From contig WRLE01000003.1 of NCBI GenBank assembly GCA_009777775.1, forward strand, positions 124,001 through 188,000: a DNA stretch of 64,000 bases, given 5' to 3'. The position numbers and the translations under genes were made by a program. How positions within the stretch are numbered: the stretch's first letter is position 1; each line of letters opens with the position of its first letter. The DNA is from Oscillospiraceae bacterium. GTDB lineage: Bacteria > Bacillota > Clostridia > Oscillospirales > Oscillospiraceae. Below, in pieces: positions 16,383-24,940 of this stretch. The notes beneath the pieces are model-generated. The model did no database searches. It saw nothing but the letters and a program-made list of their open reading frames with translations, and was not told the origin of the DNA.

Positions 16383-17529
16383 TGCTCATTGATTTCCTTT
16401 TATTCTCTACATCTTTGAAAGCGAGATAGACTTCCTTTTGAGCGGGAGAGATTGTTTGCAACTCAACTCGGAGTTTAGAAAACTCTTTTTCCTGCTCACG
16501 TGAGCGTTCACAGAAAGCCAACTCCTTATATCTGTTAAATATCTCCTTCATCTTTTGTGAGTACATATCCATATCGTAATAGCCTTTAATAATACTTTCA
16601 AATGAATGCTGATGCGGGTCTTCAAGACTAAGCCGCGTGCTCAAATCAAAAACAATGGCGTTTTCAAGGGATGTTATTACGAATGGAGAATGTGTAGTGA
16701 CGATAAACTGGACATTGGGAAACATTTCCGTCAGAAAGCCTAGGGCTATTTTTTGCATAGAAATATGCATATGTGTTTCAAGTTCGTCTATAAACGCAAT
16801 GCCCGGCAGCGAGTAATCGCATCCATAGTCAGTATAATAATCCATTTTCTCCATTATTTCAGACACAATCCGAAAGAAAGCAGAAAACCCGTCCGCCATA
16901 TGGTTTAGGTCAAATTCGTAGCCATCAAGGATAATCCTATAATTGTGTTCTAGCGGCACATATTTTAGCTCCAAGGTTTCGCTTTCATATATGGTTGTCA
17001 GTACTTTCTTAATAATGCCAAGCCATTTCTCGCTTTGAGCAATTAGTCGTTCATCATTATTTTCCTTAGCTTCAAGCAACTGCACTCTCATAGTAACCAT
17101 TGTTTGAATAATATTTTGGTATACAGATTCTTTGGGCATAGAGAATTTCCTGTTATACCTTTCATTTTTACTGGCTACCGTGTACGGTTGTGTAGTATGG
17201 AACAAGTGTTCGGCGGGCATACAGAACATCAGCGCATCGTCTATGCGGGTATTAGCGCTTATATTGAAATCTATGGTGCCGACTGTCTGCCGCCCATTTT
17301 TTTCAAATTCACCCATCAAGTCATTTTTTACTTTGTATGCTACGTCAGTTTCCCATTGGTAACTATTATGAAGATTATCAACCAGCAAGTTAATCAAACT
17401 AGTTTTGCCACTCCCATTCTTACCTGTGATAATGAGGTGCTTCCGGCTGTCTTGCGAAAGTTCTATATCTAAGTTTTCAATATTTCGATATTTATTTATT
17501 CTGATACGGGTTATAAAAAGATTTTCCAT
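16375..17529 (-). CDS. AAA ATPase, PtuA-like (Septu)
   Basis: Start chosen at the ATG at 17529, which has AGGAGG four to five bases upstream, giving 384 residues. It is a RecF/OLD/SMC-like ATPase: Walker A GKNGSGKT (36-43), an ABC-signature-like stretch MADGFSAFFRI (211-221), Walker B AFIDELET (245-252) and the H-loop TTHSPFVI. The coiled region in the middle is short, so it is smaller than many PtuA proteins. Coupled to the HNH gene by an eight-base overlap. Known PtuAB systems abort phage infection through DNA cleavage by the HNH partner. Alternatives are a retron- or OLD-like ATPase, but no reverse transcriptase or TOPRIM domain is present. Confidence 0.78.
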   Translation of the reverse strand: MENLFITRIRINKYRNIENLDIELSQDSRKHLIITGKNGSGKTSLINLLVDNLHNSYQWETDVAYKVKNDLMGEFEKNGRQTVGTIDFNISANTRIDDALMFCMPAEHLFHTTQPYTVASKNERYNRKFSMPKESVYQNIIQTMVTMRVQLLEAKENNDERLIAQSEKWLGIIKKVLTTIYESETLELKYVPLEHNYRIILDGYEFDLNHMADGFSAFFRIVSEIMEKMDYYTDYGCDYSLPGIAFIDELETHMHISMQKIALGFLTEMFPNVQFIVTTHSPFVITSLENAIVFDLSTRLSLEDPHQHSFESIIKGYYDMDMYSQKMKEIFNRYKELAFCERSREQEKEFSKLRVELQTISPAQKEVYLAFKDVENKRKSMSNG

Positions 17530-17602
17530 GATTCCTCCTTGTGCATAACTCATTACAATAACTGCTTCGCTGATTCAATCATAACAGAGTGTTAAAGCGC
17601 AA

Positions 17603-18736
17603 TCAATATAATTCCCCGTTAAAGCACATTTGCATCAGCGACTTGTATTCCAGTTCCATTAGTTCCAGACTTTGCTTTATCAGTGCTTTTTGTGCCTCCA
17701 CCTGCTCAACGTAGGCAGCGAATTGGTTTTGGAGATGGAGTGGTGGAAGCATAATCCTTATAGTCTTTAAATCCGAGAGGTTAAGCGTCTTTTGCGCAAC
17801 ACCTTTTACCTTTCTATCTATTTGCCTTTTTACCAAATCGCATAGAAAAGCAGTATGCAGATACTGGGTGTTGACAATCTCATTAATAGGCTTTATATAA
17901 GCAATATGTCTTTGAAAACAGAATTTTTGCGTTGTCTTTACGATAGCTGGATTGCCGTATGATCCAACTGTAGTTAAAAGTAAATCTCCAATCTCAAGTG
18001 GTGTCCGTTTAATTAGAGTTTTATAATCATCTTCAGATATATATTTATTTGTTTCATACAGTATCTCATTATTGACGATATTTGAAACAAAGATGAAAGG
18101 AATACCATAATCAACAAATTTTGGTGGTTGGTGCGTTCCATCAGTTATTATTGAGCAGATTTCTTTTAATTCGATAGTGCCGTAGTTTTCGTCGAACATT
18201 TGGATGAATTGTGATTTGGCTAGCAAATCCAGCTTTTCTAATTGCGCTTTGCGTTTTTCGATGAGAGCATTGGCTCGGTCGAGGACATCGGCGATTTTTT
18301 GCTGGACAGGCAAGGGAGGGAGAGGGATTTCAATTGCATCCAAGTCTTTTTTGCTGATTGCTTTGAAAGTGCTACCAACACCCATTCTTGCTATCTCGTT
18401 TTCTTTGTATTGCAAATAATAGTAAAGATACTTAAAATTACTAATGTTTTCTATTTGCGATATTGCCGCTAACCCACGCCCAATGCAACAGAGTTCAGTT
18501 GCTATATTAACTGTGCCAACAGGAGCACGTACAGATATAAGAATATCGTATTTGTCTGCTGTTTTCTTAGGTTTTGTGCAATATATACGCACAGTTGGAT
18601 ACATTATACCAAAATCTGTTTTCCCTTGAAAAAAAGGCAGTCCTTCTCCTGTATTGTTATATGAATCAGATGATGGTGACTGCCCCATATTAAAACTGGC
18701 AACATCGCCCAGCCGCACCATCTCCCATTTACGCAT
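17603..18736 (-). CDS. hsdS: Type I restriction enzyme, specificity subunit
   Basis: I use the ATG at 18736 (AAGG ten bases upstream) rather than the GTG three codons earlier; 377 residues. Two target-recognition domains are separated by a conserved helical spacer. TRD1 starts EMVRLGDVASFNMGQSP and ends in PLPPLPVQQKIADVLDRANALIEKRKAQLEKL. TRD2 ends in MLPPLHLQNQFAAYVEQVEAQK. This determines the bipartite sequence methylated and defended. Co-directional with hsdM upstream and hsdR downstream. The TRDs set the target, which cannot be read by eye; methylome data would give it. Confidence 0.92.
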   Translation of the reverse strand: MRKWEMVRLGDVASFNMGQSPSSDSYNNTGEGLPFFQGKTDFGIMYPTVRIYCTKPKKTADKYDILISVRAPVGTVNIATELCCIGRGLAAISQIENISNFKYLYYYLQYKENEIARMGVGSTFKAISKKDLDAIEIPLPPLPVQQKIADVLDRANALIEKRKAQLEKLDLLAKSQFIQMFDENYGTIELKEICSIITDGTHQPPKFVDYGIPFIFVSNIVNNEILYETNKYISEDDYKTLIKRTPLEIGDLLLTTVGSYGNPAIVKTTQKFCFQRHIAYIKPINEIVNTQYLHTAFLCDLVKRQIDRKVKGVAQKTLNLSDLKTIRIMLPPLHLQNQFAAYVEQVEAQKALIKQSLELMELEYKSLMQMCFNGELY

Positions 18737-18803
18737 TAATTGCACCGCCTTACGTCAAAATATCTTGTAATTAATAAAAAATCCTAATCAGCATATAACT
18801 ACA

Positions 18804-19142
18804 TTATGATGGACGTGTATTTAACCATGCGAAGAAATCTGGTAGTTCTGATTCCATGATTTCCCAAATACGAGAATAGTTTAAGTCACCATATCTATGT
18901 GCTATGATATTTCTCAACCCAATTATCGATTTCCACGGTATGTTAGGATAGCGCAACCGAAACTCAGAGCTGAGGCTGTTAGATAATTCACCAACCTGAA
19001 GCAAATGCAAAACAGATGCGGAGCAAATAGGTTCGTTCCCTATAAAGTTGTCGTAATTCTCGCATAATTGCATATATCCAAGCAGAAGCTTTACATGACC
19101 TTCGATTTTTAGTATGCGTACTTGATCAGCATTCATAAACAA
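18804..19142 (-). CDS. HepT-like HEPN ribonuclease toxin
   Basis: A 112-residue helical protein with the HEPN catalytic motif RX4HXY at Arg77, His82 and Tyr84 (RNIIAHRYG), the active site of HepT/DUF86 toxins. It overlaps the end of the nucleotidyltransferase gene by 17 bases, the usual arrangement of MntA-HepT pairs. In characterised pairs, MntA adenylylates the Tyr of the RX4HXY motif and so silences the RNase. All three residues are present here, so the pair looks functional. Location inside the type I restriction block fits a defence role. Confidence 0.85.
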   Translation of the reverse strand: MFMNADQVRILKIEGHVKLLLGYMQLCENYDNFIGNEPICSASVLHLLQVGELSNSLSSEFRLRYPNIPWKSIIGLRNIIAHRYGDLNYSRIWEIMESELPDFFAWLNTRPS

Positions 19143-19431
19143 CGATACCTTCTTTTTCCACTGCTACCGACAGCCAGCTTATACGCTCTTTGTCACAACT
19201 TTCTAATACTTCAACAGGTACGGGGTTAAACAAATCACGTAAATCTCCGACTAGAGCATAGAATCTTGATCCAGATAAATTATTATTTGTGTCATATACG
19301 ATAAGGTCAATGTCGCTTTCATCTGTTGCTTCTCCTTTTGCATAAGAGCCGAATAGCAGCATTTTTTCAATACCCCATTCTTTGCAAACAGGTTCGATAA
19401 TCTCTTTGATTTGACTTATTGAGTACTTCAT
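19126..19431 (-). CDS. MntA-like nucleotidyltransferase antitoxin
   Basis: A 101-residue minimal nucleotidyltransferase. The GSX10DXD motif is intact (Gly28-Ser29, Asp40, Asp42, in LLFGSYAKGEATDESDIDL). In known systems this enzyme adds AMP units to a Tyr of the HEPN toxin encoded next to it, which is the arrangement here. The start has a usable Shine-Dalgarno (AAGGAAA). Upstream is a DUF1016 fragment gene 26 bases away. No fusion or truncation is seen. Confidence 0.87.
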   Translation of the reverse strand: MKYSISQIKEIIEPVCKEWGIEKMLLFGSYAKGEATDESDIDLIVYDTNNNLSGSRFYALVGDLRDLFNPVPVEVLESCDKERISWLSVAVEKEGIVVYEC

Positions 19432-19457
19432 TATTTTCCTTTCTAGTGGTCATTCAA

Positions 19458-19769
19458 TTACGTCCGCAGTGCGGACGCAATTGGATAGAAACGGTAGAAC
19501 TTACGGCAATGATATGAAAAGCCGCTACCAAATTCGCTCTCAAGCTGCTTGGATAGATTGTTAAACAGGAATTCGTCATATTCTGCTCTGTTTTTGCCTT
19601 CTTGTTCCTCTACAAAAATACGCTCGCCCAAACACCAATACATGAGAACCCGTTGAAAGTCCACGCTGCTGATAGTAGCGTTTTTAGAATCAACAATTAT
19701 TTTCTTAATATCGTTATAAAAGGCAGAGCTTACAATCATACTATCATTATTATCAAGTTTTTCATCCAT
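19458..19769 (-). CDS. DUF1016 (YhcG) N-terminal domain fragment
   Basis: A 103-residue product that matches only the N-terminal helical domain of DUF1016/YhcG proteins (DFQRVLMYWCLGERIFVEEQ, then LSKQLESEFGSGFSYHCRKFYRFYP). The C-terminal PD-(D/E)xK nuclease half of about 200 residues is missing. The reading frame ends shortly after the conserved FYRFYP phrase, so this is either a remnant or a stand-alone short form. It sits between DUF433 and MntA genes in the restriction block. I consider a decayed gene more likely than a functional short protein. Confidence 0.6.
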   Translation of the reverse strand: MDEKLDNNDSMIVSSAFYNDIKKIIVDSKNATISSVDFQRVLMYWCLGERIFVEEQEGKNRAEYDEFLFNNLSKQLESEFGSGFSYHCRKFYRFYPIASALRT

Positions 19770-19807
19770 CAGTCATTAACTCCAACTCCCGTTGTCCTTC
19801 GAGGATT

Positions 19808-20038
19808 TCATACCAGTATGTGTAATACCTCCCTAGTTCCAACGGCCCAGGCGGCATATCGCAATGCTTCTGATATGTCATCCATCGTCAATAGGGGATA
19901 TTCTATAAGCAAATCGTTTATAGTCGTACCTTCACTGATTTGCATGAGAATCATTCCAACTGTTATACGTGTTCCGACAATACAAGCCTTTCCACCCATT
20001 ATATTGATATCATGGCTGATTCGTTTAAACTGCTCCAT
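19808..20038 (-). CDS. DUF433 antitoxin-type protein, without its usual toxin
   Basis: A 76-residue protein with the DUF433 core GGKACIVGTRITVGMILMQI and YPLLTMDDISEALRYAA, a winged-helix-like fold found in VapB45-type antitoxins. AAGGAG lies before the ATG. Such proteins normally pair with a DUF5615 PIN-like toxin gene directly downstream; here the next gene is a DUF1016 fragment instead, and the 38 intervening bases hold no toxin. It may be an orphan antitoxin left after toxin loss. Confidence 0.78.
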   Translation of the reverse strand: MEQFKRISHDINIMGGKACIVGTRITVGMILMQISEGTTINDLLIEYPLLTMDDISEALRYAAWAVGTREVLHILV

Positions 20039-20150
20039 TCATACACTCCTTACACACATTCATTTTTATGCTTCAATATACCATAATTTCATCAGACAGA
20101 CTAGTGTTTTATTGCAAAATCAGATTACTCCTCATCATATTGAAGGCGGC

Positions 20151-21632
20151 TTAGTCACATTCATTCAAACATAATGCCAACTCGTTCAGTTCTTTTATAA
20201 TCTCCTGTTCCAGCGTATTTATCTCTGCCAGTATTTCGCGTGGATGCGGGTATTCCACTTCTTCGTAAATGGTTTGTTTGAATTTGTTGATGGAAAGGTC
20301 ATAGCTGTTTTCCACGATTTCGTCTTTTGGAACAAAGAAACTTTGCTCAGTGCGTTCTCTAGACTTTTCTTCAGTAAGGTTGCTGAATCGTTTCACTATA
20401 TCCGGAATGTCGCTTGTGGTTAGCTCTGTACGTTTGTCATCCAGGCTGTAGCCATCTGATTGCATATCATAGAACCATACATTGTCGGTGCCACCTGCGC
20501 CGGTTTTGGTGAAGATGATAATAGCAGTCGATACACCAGCATATGGTTTAAATACACCAGATGGCATTGAGATTATCGCTTCCAAGCGGTGGTTTTCAAC
20601 AATTTCTTTGCGGATGCTCACATGAGCTTTGCTCGAGCCGAACAATACACCATCGGGAACGATGGAAGCGCAGCGTCCGCCGTTTTTGAGCATACGCAAG
20701 AAAAGTGCAAGAAAGAGCAGCTCAGTTTTCTTGGTTTTTGTGATTTTGATGAGGTCGGTGGCAACAATGTCATAATCCAGGCTACCCTTAAATGGCGGAT
20801 TTGCCAGGATTTTGGTATATTTGCCGCTATCAGCATTTTGATCGGAGAGACTATCTTTGTAAATAATTTGCGGATTTTGAATGTCGTGGGTCATCATGTT
20901 CATAGCACCTATGCGAAGCATAGTCCTGTCCATGTCATAGCCAGTGAACATTACGCTGTCGTAGTGCGCTTTTGCATCGTGGTTATAAAATATTTCTTCG
21001 AGGTATTTTTCTTTGAGATATTCGCCAGCTGACACTAAAAAACCACTGGTGCCGCAAGCAGGGTCGCAAATTATATCGTCTGGATGCAGGTCAAGCAGCT
21101 CTACCATCATGCGTATTATGTGACGAGGTGTGCGGAATTGTCCGTTTGTTCCTGCTGTTGTTAGCTTTGATAGCATATATTCGTACAAATCGCCCTTTGC
21201 ATCTTTGCGGTCATGTTCTTTTTCTATGAGAGAAAAAAGCTCATCAAGTGCCGTGACAATCTGTTCCAGCAAGCGTGGTGTCGGTATTTTGAAGATTGCA
21301 TCGTCCATATATTTTGCATATGTGCTGTTTTCATCATTATGCATCGTTTTTATAAAAGGGAAGACCTCACTTTGCATTGTCTGATACATGGTATCAGCGG
21401 GTTTATCGCGCAATGACGACCATTTTAACTGTTCTTTTTCACTAAATATACTTTCATATGGCAACTCCAACATCAGGCTGTCCTTTTTCATGGTGTTGTC
21501 CATTTCGTCAAGGTCGCGGATGAACATCAGATATGTAATCTGCTCGATGACATCAAGGGGATTCGTTAAACCACCTGTCCAAAACATCTCCCAAAGCTTG
21601 TCAACTTTGTTTTTGAGCTCTCCTGTAATCAT
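20151..21632 (-). CDS. hsdM: Type I restriction enzyme, methyltransferase subunit
   Basis: A 493-residue N6-adenine methyltransferase. Helical N-terminal HsdM_N domain (LDVIEQITYLMFIRDLDEMDN), SAM-binding motif DPACGTSGF (190-198) and catalytic NPPF (278-281) are all intact. AAGGAG precedes the ATG. It methylates the sequence set by HsdS and protects host DNA. Gene order on this strand is hsdM, accessory genes, hsdS, Septu-like pair, hsdR. No promoter could be assigned with confidence in the 66 bases before it, and the small gene upstream may belong to the same transcript. Confidence 0.94.
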   Translation of the reverse strand: MITGELKNKVDKLWEMFWTGGLTNPLDVIEQITYLMFIRDLDEMDNTMKKDSLMLELPYESIFSEKEQLKWSSLRDKPADTMYQTMQSEVFPFIKTMHNDENSTYAKYMDDAIFKIPTPRLLEQIVTALDELFSLIEKEHDRKDAKGDLYEYMLSKLTTAGTNGQFRTPRHIIRMMVELLDLHPDDIICDPACGTSGFLVSAGEYLKEKYLEEIFYNHDAKAHYDSVMFTGYDMDRTMLRIGAMNMMTHDIQNPQIIYKDSLSDQNADSGKYTKILANPPFKGSLDYDIVATDLIKITKTKKTELLFLALFLRMLKNGGRCASIVPDGVLFGSSKAHVSIRKEIVENHRLEAIISMPSGVFKPYAGVSTAIIIFTKTGAGGTDNVWFYDMQSDGYSLDDKRTELTTSDIPDIVKRFSNLTEEKSRERTEQSFFVPKDEIVENSYDLSINKFKQTIYEEVEYPHPREILAEINTLEQEIIKELNELALCLNECD

Positions 21633-21698
21633 CAGGTTCTCCTTTTGATCATCATATCAGCGAATATAATGTCAGTACAAATAATATGTTTTTTTCTT

Positions 21699-21914
21699 TC
21701 AGTTAACTTGCTCGTCTTTATTTGGACTAGCTATAAAAGAATCGTTGCAACTACAGTCTTTTTCATCATTTACTATTGTCATTGTTAATGCTTTCATAAT
21801 ACTGTTGAAGTCATTCAAGCAATCAGTGTAATATAACTTCAACTCGTCAATAGTCATGCTTTTTGTTATTTTGCTCTTTTCGTTTTTTATTTGGATTACT
21901 TCATGAATGGTCAA
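21699..21914 (-). CDS. Small hypothetical protein upstream of hsdM
   Basis: A 71-residue frame beginning with TTG, supported by GAGGTG seven bases upstream. The product is acidic and helical (SMTIDELKLYYTDCLNDFNSIMKAL) with a CSC motif near the C-terminus. No signal or membrane span. It ends 66 bases before hsdM on the same strand and may be co-transcribed. I recognise no family. A short regulator of the restriction genes is possible but untested. Confidence 0.45.
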   Translation of the reverse strand: MTIHEVIQIKNEKSKITKSMTIDELKLYYTDCLNDFNSIMKALTMTIVNDEKDCSCNDSFIASPNKDEQVN

Positions 21915-21994
21915 ATTGTTACACCTCTCAAGATAAGCGTGTTAGCTTGTTATGGTTAAGTTGACAAAAATCTACTATAATTGCTGTAAGGAGC

Positions 21995-22654
21995 TTATCG
22001 ACCCAATCGCTTTCTCATTGCTGTTAGTGTTTCATCACCATACTTAAACCACAAACCACCTTGATACGCACCGCTTTGATTCGCAGTTCCTAGTTTTTCG
22101 TTAATGTATCTTGCAGCTGCAGATAAAGATAATTCGAGATCATCGACTCTAACTGTGCTGTTTTTATCAACGACAATTACTGAAATATTACTGTCGGAGT
22201 AAAATGTTAGTTTTTCTCCAACTGATATCCCAAGCATTTCAAAAGTAAGTCTTTTGGAACGTTCTACTTGATTTTGTGAAGCACTGTTACTGTGTGTACC
22301 AATAATATCTAGTAGTTCCTCATCGAATATTTCGACTTCTGCATCATCATATTGTTCTGAACACAACACTAGTATATCGTATGCCTTACGAGGTGATATG
22401 TTAAAAAACTCTCGCCCTTTTCTAATCCTTATATCGGGCGCAACCATGTCAATCATTTTGTGAATGAAGCGCTCCGCTGCATCGAATTTTGTAGTTTTCA
22501 AAGTGGCATATATACTAAAAGGAAGTGGTACTGCAGTATTATCTAATTCCTTACTGCGCACGTTGACAGGACGAGAACTCTTTCCAATTTTTACCCAATC
22601 CTCAACAAAACTAGGGTTTGTTAAAATATAAACATATCCTTGAGTATCGTTCAT
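21995..22654 (-). CDS. GIY-YIG (T5orf172-type) nuclease with RAMA/DUF4357-like tail
   Basis: Start taken at the ATG at 22654 (GGAGG five bases upstream), not the GTG four codons earlier; 219 residues. The N-terminal 90 residues are a T5orf172/Mug113 GIY-YIG domain: GYVYILTNPSF, WVKIGKS, the Arg in VNVRSKELDN and Glu in AAERFIH. The C-terminal part (LTFYSDSNISVIVVDKNSTVRVDDLELSLSAAARYI...) resembles the RAMA/DUF4357 module often found on restriction-linked GIY-YIG proteins. Adjacent to the restriction block, so it is probably an accessory defence nuclease. Confidence 0.75.
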   Translation of the reverse strand: MNDTQGYVYILTNPSFVEDWVKIGKSSRPVNVRSKELDNTAVPLPFSIYATLKTTKFDAAERFIHKMIDMVAPDIRIRKGREFFNISPRKAYDILVLCSEQYDDAEVEIFDEELLDIIGTHSNSASQNQVERSKRLTFEMLGISVGEKLTFYSDSNISVIVVDKNSTVRVDDLELSLSAAARYINEKLGTANQSGAYQGGLWFKYGDETLTAMRKRLGR

Positions 22655-22863
22655 ATGAACCTCCACATACTATACAGTTTTATCTTTATTTATTATATCG
22701 AGATTATTTCAACTTTTATAATGAAAATAGACGGCTTGTTTAAGTAAAGATAGAACTGTTATTCTGAATAGAAACTATAAACTCACTATATTACTATTCT
22801 CATGTGAGGTAAAATACATCCTTTTATATAGATATATGCAAATAGAAACGGTTTTTATATCCA

Positions 22864-23346
22864 TCACAAACCGAGGCTGCTTATCCATTCTGTGAGGTTT
22901 TCTTTGGATTGATTTGGTTTTAGGATGCTTCCTTGGGTGAAAACTGCGGTGGCATCGACACTGTTTTTTAGCTGGGTTACTGTGTCGCCGATTCCGCTGC
23001 TGCCTGATGTGGCAAATGTTACTATGGTTTTTCCTGCGAAATTGTAGCTTTCGAGGAATGTGTTTATGATGGTTGGTGCTATATGCCACCAAATGGGGAA
23101 GCCTAGGAAAACCGTATCATATCCTGCGATATTTGCGTCTGTGTCAGCGAGCGCAGGGCGTGAGGACTTGTCTTTCATCTCAACGGAACTGCGGGAATTG
23201 TCGTCTCGCCAGTTTAGGTCTTCTTTTGTGTATTCTACTAGCGGTTTGATTTCGTATAAATCGGCACCTGACGTTTCCGCTAAGACTTCTGCTAGTTTAC
23301 GGGTTACACCGCTGGCTGAAAAGTATGCTACTAGTTTTTTGCTCAT
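22864..23346 (-). CDS. Flavodoxin
   Basis: Start taken at the ATG at 23346 (AAGGAG upstream), giving 160 residues; the longer frame has no ribosome site. The FMN phosphate loop SASGVTRKLA near the N-terminus, the YDTVFLGFPIWWHIAPTIINTFL block and TFATSGSSGIGDT isoalloxazine loop are those of flavodoxin_4-type proteins. It carries electrons in the cytoplasm. Transcribed alone, with no partner gene beside it. Confidence 0.88.
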   Translation of the reverse strand: MSKKLVAYFSASGVTRKLAEVLAETSGADLYEIKPLVEYTKEDLNWRDDNSRSSVEMKDKSSRPALADTDANIAGYDTVFLGFPIWWHIAPTIINTFLESYNFAGKTIVTFATSGSSGIGDTVTQLKNSVDATAVFTQGSILKPNQSKENLTEWISSLGL

Positions 23347-23583
23347 TGTATGTCTCCTTATTATGTGAAAATATGTGTAATCTAGGGAATTTTTTTGATT
23401 TGAATAAATTATAACCTTTGATAGAAAATTATTCAAGGGTATATTGGATTGATACTGGTTAAAGGTGTTTTAAACTCACAATCACCAGAAATTCGTGACA
23501 TCTAACGATTGTTGTTGCTTGATTGGTGGATTGGTGTTAGAATGGACATGACATGAATCGATATATGAAAGGATTTGATTAAG

Positions 23584-23994
23584 TTGGTTAAGGTTATCAT
23601 GGGTCTTAAGGGCAATGGTAAGACCAAGAAGCTCATAGAGCTTGTTAATGAAGCCGTGGAAAAGGAAGATGGCGATATAGTCTGCATCGAAGAAGGAATG
23701 AAGCTCAGGTATGATATTCCTCATTCTGTAAGACTGGTTGATTCGTCCATGTACGAGTTCTACGGCTACCATTTTTTAAAGGGGTTTATATGTGGGTTGT
23801 TTTCTGGCAATTTCGACATTACCCATATATTTATAGATAGCTTACTGCGTGTACTCAATTTAGAACTTGACGATAGGATGGAAGAGTTTCTCGTCTGGTG
23901 TGATGGATTCAGCAGTCGCGAAGGGGTAAAATTCACCATTACAATAAGTGCTGATGTTGAATTGGCGACTGATGTTGTCCGCAAGTATTTTTAA
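23584..23994 (+). CDS. Small P-loop protein of the clostridial 'GLKGxGKT' family
   Basis: I choose the TTG at 23584, ten bases after AAAGGA, giving a protein that begins VKVIMGLKGNGKTKKLIELVNEA; an earlier TTG at 23575 touches the ribosome site. About 136 residues. The Walker A motif GLKGNGKT is clear, and the HIFIDSLLRV stretch may be Walker B. Similar short ATPases are widespread in Clostridia, usually listed as hypothetical or mislabelled PilT-like. No signal or membrane span. Function unknown. Confidence 0.72.
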   Translation: MVKVIMGLKGNGKTKKLIELVNEAVEKEDGDIVCIEEGMKLRYDIPHSVRLVDSSMYEFYGYHFLKGFICGLFSGNFDITHIFIDSLLRVLNLELDDRMEEFLVWCDGFSSREGVKFTITISADVELATDVVRKYF

Positions 23995-24135
23995 GCTATA
24001 TAAAATTGTTGAAATGGTAATTGTGTCATGCAAAACATTTCATTATTGAGAAATCGACATTTAATTCTTTTGGGTCTATGGTGAGATAGTAGCTTGGATG
24101 TTGCTATTGCAGAGATTAAAGGGAGTGAATTTGAA

Positions 24136-24225
24136 ATGGTGGTAGCTTATAACAAACTGCTAATTACATGTATAATATCGTTGACGATTTTGGCAAGTGT
24201 AGCGAGGATATTTTATGGAAGTTAA
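24136..24225 (+). CDS. 29-residue membrane peptide overlapping queH start
   Basis: ATG at 24136 with AAGGGAG ten bases upstream encodes MVVAYNKLLITCIISLTIL and ends with a stop at 24223-24225, eleven bases inside queH in another frame. The product is one hydrophobic span. The stop-start overlap would couple its translation to queH. It could be a real small membrane protein or a leader peptide. Evidence is limited to the ribosome site, the composition and the overlap. Confidence 0.45.
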   Translation: MVVAYNKLLITCIISLTILASVARIFYGS

Positions 24226-24856
24226 ACTGGAAGATGAATTAGAAAAAATTAAAGAGTCAGGGAAGGTACCGAGTCTGCTGTTGCACACTTGCTGCGCTCC
24301 TTGTCTGAGCTATGTCGCAGAGTACCTCAGCCCATATTTCAGTATTACTACCTTCTTTTATAATCCGAATATTTTCCCTGAATCGGAATATATTAAACGA
24401 GCCTTTGAAGTGGGAAGATTCCTTGAAGAGTTCAAAGCTGAAAATCCCATTTTCGAATCAATTGGATCATATGATGAAAAAGCTTTCAATAAAGCCACCG
24501 AAGATCTCAGAGGCGAGCCTGAGGGTGGGAAACGCTGCGAATTTTGTTACGAAATGCGACTTGGCGAAACTGCAAAAATAGCTGCAGAAGATGGTTTCGA
24601 TTATTTTGCCACCACATTGACGGTGAGTCCACATAAAAATGCTAAACAGATTAACAAGATAGGAAACAAAGTGGCACAGGAAATCGCTGAGCAGGGTAGT
24701 GGACCTATTTATTTATCCTCCGATTTCAAAAAAAAGGATGGCTACAAACGTTCGGTGGAGCTATCTGAACAATACGGTTTGTATAGACAAGGATATTGTG
24801 GTTGCAAGCAAACTGCTGTCGATCATGTGCTTTTGTCGCTTGATTATAACCGTTGA
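24215..24856 (+). CDS. queH: Epoxyqueuosine reductase QueH
   Basis: A 213-residue member of the DUF208/QueH family, which reduces epoxyqueuosine to queuosine in tRNA. The Cys motifs are intact: HTCCAPC (Cys26, Cys27, Cys30), CEFCYEMRL (Cys108, Cys111) and a GYCGC near the C-terminus, which bind the Fe-S cluster and metal. FFYNPNIFP and TTLTVSPHKN are family phrases. The queuosine-precursor transporter gene queT follows 84 bases downstream on the same strand, so the two are probably used together for queuosine salvage. No preQ1 riboswitch could be recognised upstream. Confidence 0.92.
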   Translation: MEVKLEDELEKIKESGKVPSLLLHTCCAPCLSYVAEYLSPYFSITTFFYNPNIFPESEYIKRAFEVGRFLEEFKAENPIFESIGSYDEKAFNKATEDLRGEPEGGKRCEFCYEMRLGETAKIAAEDGFDYFATTLTVSPHKNAKQINKIGNKVAQEIAEQGSGPIYLSSDFKKKDGYKRSVELSEQYGLYRQGYCGCKQTAVDHVLLSLDYNR

Positions 24857-24940
24857 TTAATTGTCTGTTATCTGCACAGTATAATAGATAAAAAGTAATG
24901 AAAGGAAATTGCTAAAATTTGAGCAATAATGTGAGTTTTT

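Noticed and set aside
21946-22000. TTGACA and TATAAT on the plus strand
   Set aside because: Only nine bases apart, and no plus-strand gene follows.
23995-24135. Possible preQ1 riboswitch before queH
   Set aside because: I looked for the preQ1 aptamer pattern here and before queT and found no matching stem-loop and A-rich tail.
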